Assembly (NCBI RefSeq): GCF_026239735.1
Contig: NZ_JAPIVT010000026.1
Coordinates: 1 to 64,000 of the forward strand
Direction: 5' to 3'
DNA: 64,000 nt
Origin: Pedobacter sp. MC2016-05
Lineage (GTDB): Bacteria; Bacteroidota; Bacteroidia; Sphingobacteriales; Sphingobacteriaceae
The notes beneath the pieces are model-generated. The model searched no databases and had not been told where the DNA came from. It saw only the letters and a program-made list of their open reading frames with translations. Within the stretch, counting starts at the first letter, position 1. Every line of letters begins with the position of its first letter. A program made the translations under genes and the position numbers. Shown here in pieces: positions 62,936-64,000 of this stretch.

Positions 62936-63610
62936 TTAACCTTTTAAAACATAGCCTAAACCTACCGCTGTATGAATCAGTTTTTGATCAGCATGCTTAT
63001 CTATTTTTTTACGGAGGTAGTTTACATATACATCAACCACGTTGGTGCCCAAATTAAAATCAATATCCCAAACGCTTTCCAAAATGTCTATTCGGGATAA
63101 AATTTTAGATTTATTTTTAGCCATAAACTCCAATAGACGGTATTCCGTAGCCGTTAATATGATTTCTTGATGATTGCGCTTAACCGTTTTTGCAGTCAGA
63201 TTAATCTGCAGATCTGCAATGTTAATAATCTGATCCAAATTAGCAGCACCATTATATCTACGAAGCAGCATTCGAATACGGGCAAAAAGCTCAGCAAATT
63301 TAAATGGCTTTATGAGGTAATCATCAGCACCGTTATCTAAACCATTAACCACATTTTCTGTAGTGCCTAAAGCGGTGAGCATAATAACAGGAACGTTTGG
63401 CGTTTCTGATTTAATGATTTTGCAAAGCTCCAATCCATTTATGCCTGGAAGCATGATGTCAAGTATGATTAAATCGAATTGATTGTTTGCTGCAAGCTGC
63501 TTTCCGATCAATCCGTCGGGCGCTACACTCACCGTAAAACCTTCATCACTTAAACCTCTCGAAATTACAGAAACCACGTTTGGCTCGTCTTCTACTAATA
63601 ATATATTCAT
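62936..63610 (-). CDS. OmpR/PhoB-family response regulator
   Basis: The 224-residue regulator has a receiver domain with LVEDEP (acidic pocket near D8), the phospho-accepting Asp D51 in LIILDIMLP and K101 in YLIKPF. A C-terminal winged helix (about 130-222) has TEYRLLEFMAKN and NVVDVYVNYLRKKID. The kinase follows after 3 nt. Confidence 0.94.
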   Translation of the reverse strand: MNILLVEDEPNVVSVISRGLSDEGFTVSVAPDGLIGKQLAANNQFDLIILDIMLPGINGLELCKIIKSETPNVPVIMLTALGTTENVVNGLDNGADDYLIKPFKFAELFARIRMLLRRYNGAANLDQIINIADLQINLTAKTVKRNHQEIILTATEYRLLEFMAKNKSKILSRIDILESVWDIDFNLGTNVVDVYVNYLRKKIDKHADQKLIHTAVGLGYVLKG

Positions 63611-63730
63611 TCGTTGGTTAATAATCTAAAATAAGGAAATAAGAAAATCTACTGGTCGTAAATTTTAAGATTATTGATTTTTAAACGCAATAACGGCATA
63701 AATGTTTGTTTGTCAAAAAATAACCAAAAA

Positions 63731-63764
63731 CAAAGCCCCTTAAGCGTAAAGTTAAGAAGCTTTG
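63731..63764 (-). terminator. Terminator of the partial SRPBCC gene
   Basis: CAAAGC/GCTTTG outer stem (63731-63736 with 63759-63764) and CTTAA/TTAAG inner stem, followed on the minus strand by TTTTTG. It closes the gene on the right edge. Confidence 0.75.
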
Positions 63765-63781
63765 CAAAGAAGTAAATGATA

Positions 63782-64000
63782 TTAATTCCCTTTCTCTGAT
63801 TTTCCTTTCAGGCTTGCTAATCCGCTTTCAAAATCTTTACCGATCATTTTATCCATTCCACCCATTACTAAACACATCCATTTGCTAATGATGTTGTTTT
63901 CTCCGCTCATTGTCCAGGTTACTTTGTTAGCTGTTCCTTCTGGCGTAATATCAAATTTTGTATCAGCCAAGCTTTCAAAAGGCTCAATAAACATTAAATC
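63782..64000 (-). CDS. SRPBCC-family protein, C-terminal part
   Basis: The last 73 residues are in the window; the reading frame remains open to the right edge. The sequence (LMFIEPFESLADTKFDITPEG, VTWTMSGEN, MCLVMGGMDKMIGKDFESGLASLK) matches the C-terminal half of START/SRPBCC polyketide-cyclase-like proteins common in Bacteroidota. These bind hydrophobic ligands; the ligand is unknown. The N-terminus is beyond the window. Confidence 0.75.
   Translation of the reverse strand, partial: DLMFIEPFESLADTKFDITPEGTANKVTWTMSGENNIISKWMCLVMGGMDKMIGKDFESGLASLKGKSEKGN

Noticed and set aside
1..64000. Prophage, integrative element or insertion sequence
   Set aside because: No transposase, integrase, phage structural gene or att-like direct repeats were seen; gene order is typical chromosomal housekeeping.

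Overview
The window looks like chromosomal DNA of a low-GC member of the Bacteroidota, most likely family Sphingobacteriaceae (Pedobacter-like). This rests on promoters of the Bacteroidota type (TAnnTTTG -7 boxes, sometimes with TTG or TTTG 18-19 bp upstream), the almost complete absence of Shine-Dalgarno sequences, lineage-typical families (DUF4783, DUF4294, HU-CCDC81/SPOR, PafA phosphatase, fused IcmF mutase, BshB1) and dispersed palindromic intergenic repeats. The genus call is an inference from gene content. No tRNA, rRNA, insertion sequence, prophage or CRISPR array was recognised, and no gene is visibly broken. One gene runs off the right edge.

Layout. 1-8.1 kb: a structured non-coding region, acyl-ACP desaturase, fused acyl-CoA mutase IcmF, PafA phosphatase and folC. 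8.1-16.3 kb: one leftward envelope operon (TPR protein, outer-membrane barrel, HU-TM-SPOR protein, ExbB, ExbD, TonB-like protein, then folC) with three TAATG stop/start overlaps. 16.6-23.1 kb: pyrR-pyrB, a DCC thiol protein, GH20 hexosaminidase and ribosomal protein S1. 23.4-29.1 kb: SH3b protein, TPM protein, DUF1080 protein, cmk with divergent arfB, and an LpxR-like lipid A deacylase. 29.2-39.4 kb: lon, a TPR protein, gpmI-lipoprotein, DUF4783-nadC-plsY-M48 protease, pabB. 39.6-45.7 kb: relA/spoT, a Fur-family regulator and purA leftward; DUF4294, glutathione peroxidase and bshB1 rightward. 45.9-53.7 kb: acyl-CoA dehydrogenase, a structured non-coding region, lysine 6-aminotransferase, a D-cysteine desulfhydrase/ACC deaminase homologue, a RluD-type synthase, a class IV aminotransferase and fmt. 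53.7-64 kb: topoisomerase IB, a triple-PAS histidine kinase, NamZ-type muramidase, LolC/E-type permease, bestrophin, a USP-like protein, a two-component system and a partial SRPBCC protein.

Most genes are housekeeping. The best candidate for a poorly described system is the 8.1-16.3 kb operon. It joins a proton-driven ExbB/ExbD motor and a TonB-like rod to a membrane protein with a predicted cytoplasmic HU-like (DNA-binding-type) domain and a periplasmic SPOR (septal peptidoglycan-binding) domain, plus an outer-membrane barrel and a 1007-residue TPR protein. I infer a Tol-Pal-like machine linking nucleoid, septal wall and outer membrane.

A second theme is transcription-start architecture. 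In several genes (DCC protein, cmk, arfB, pabB, rluD, probably the TPR gene) the -7 box ends only 1-7 nt before the start codon, implying leaderless or nearly leaderless mRNAs. This corrects several start codons that a longest-ORF rule would misplace. Two intergenic regions (130-282 and 47411-47620) fold on paper into multi-helix structures and may be unrecognised RNAs.
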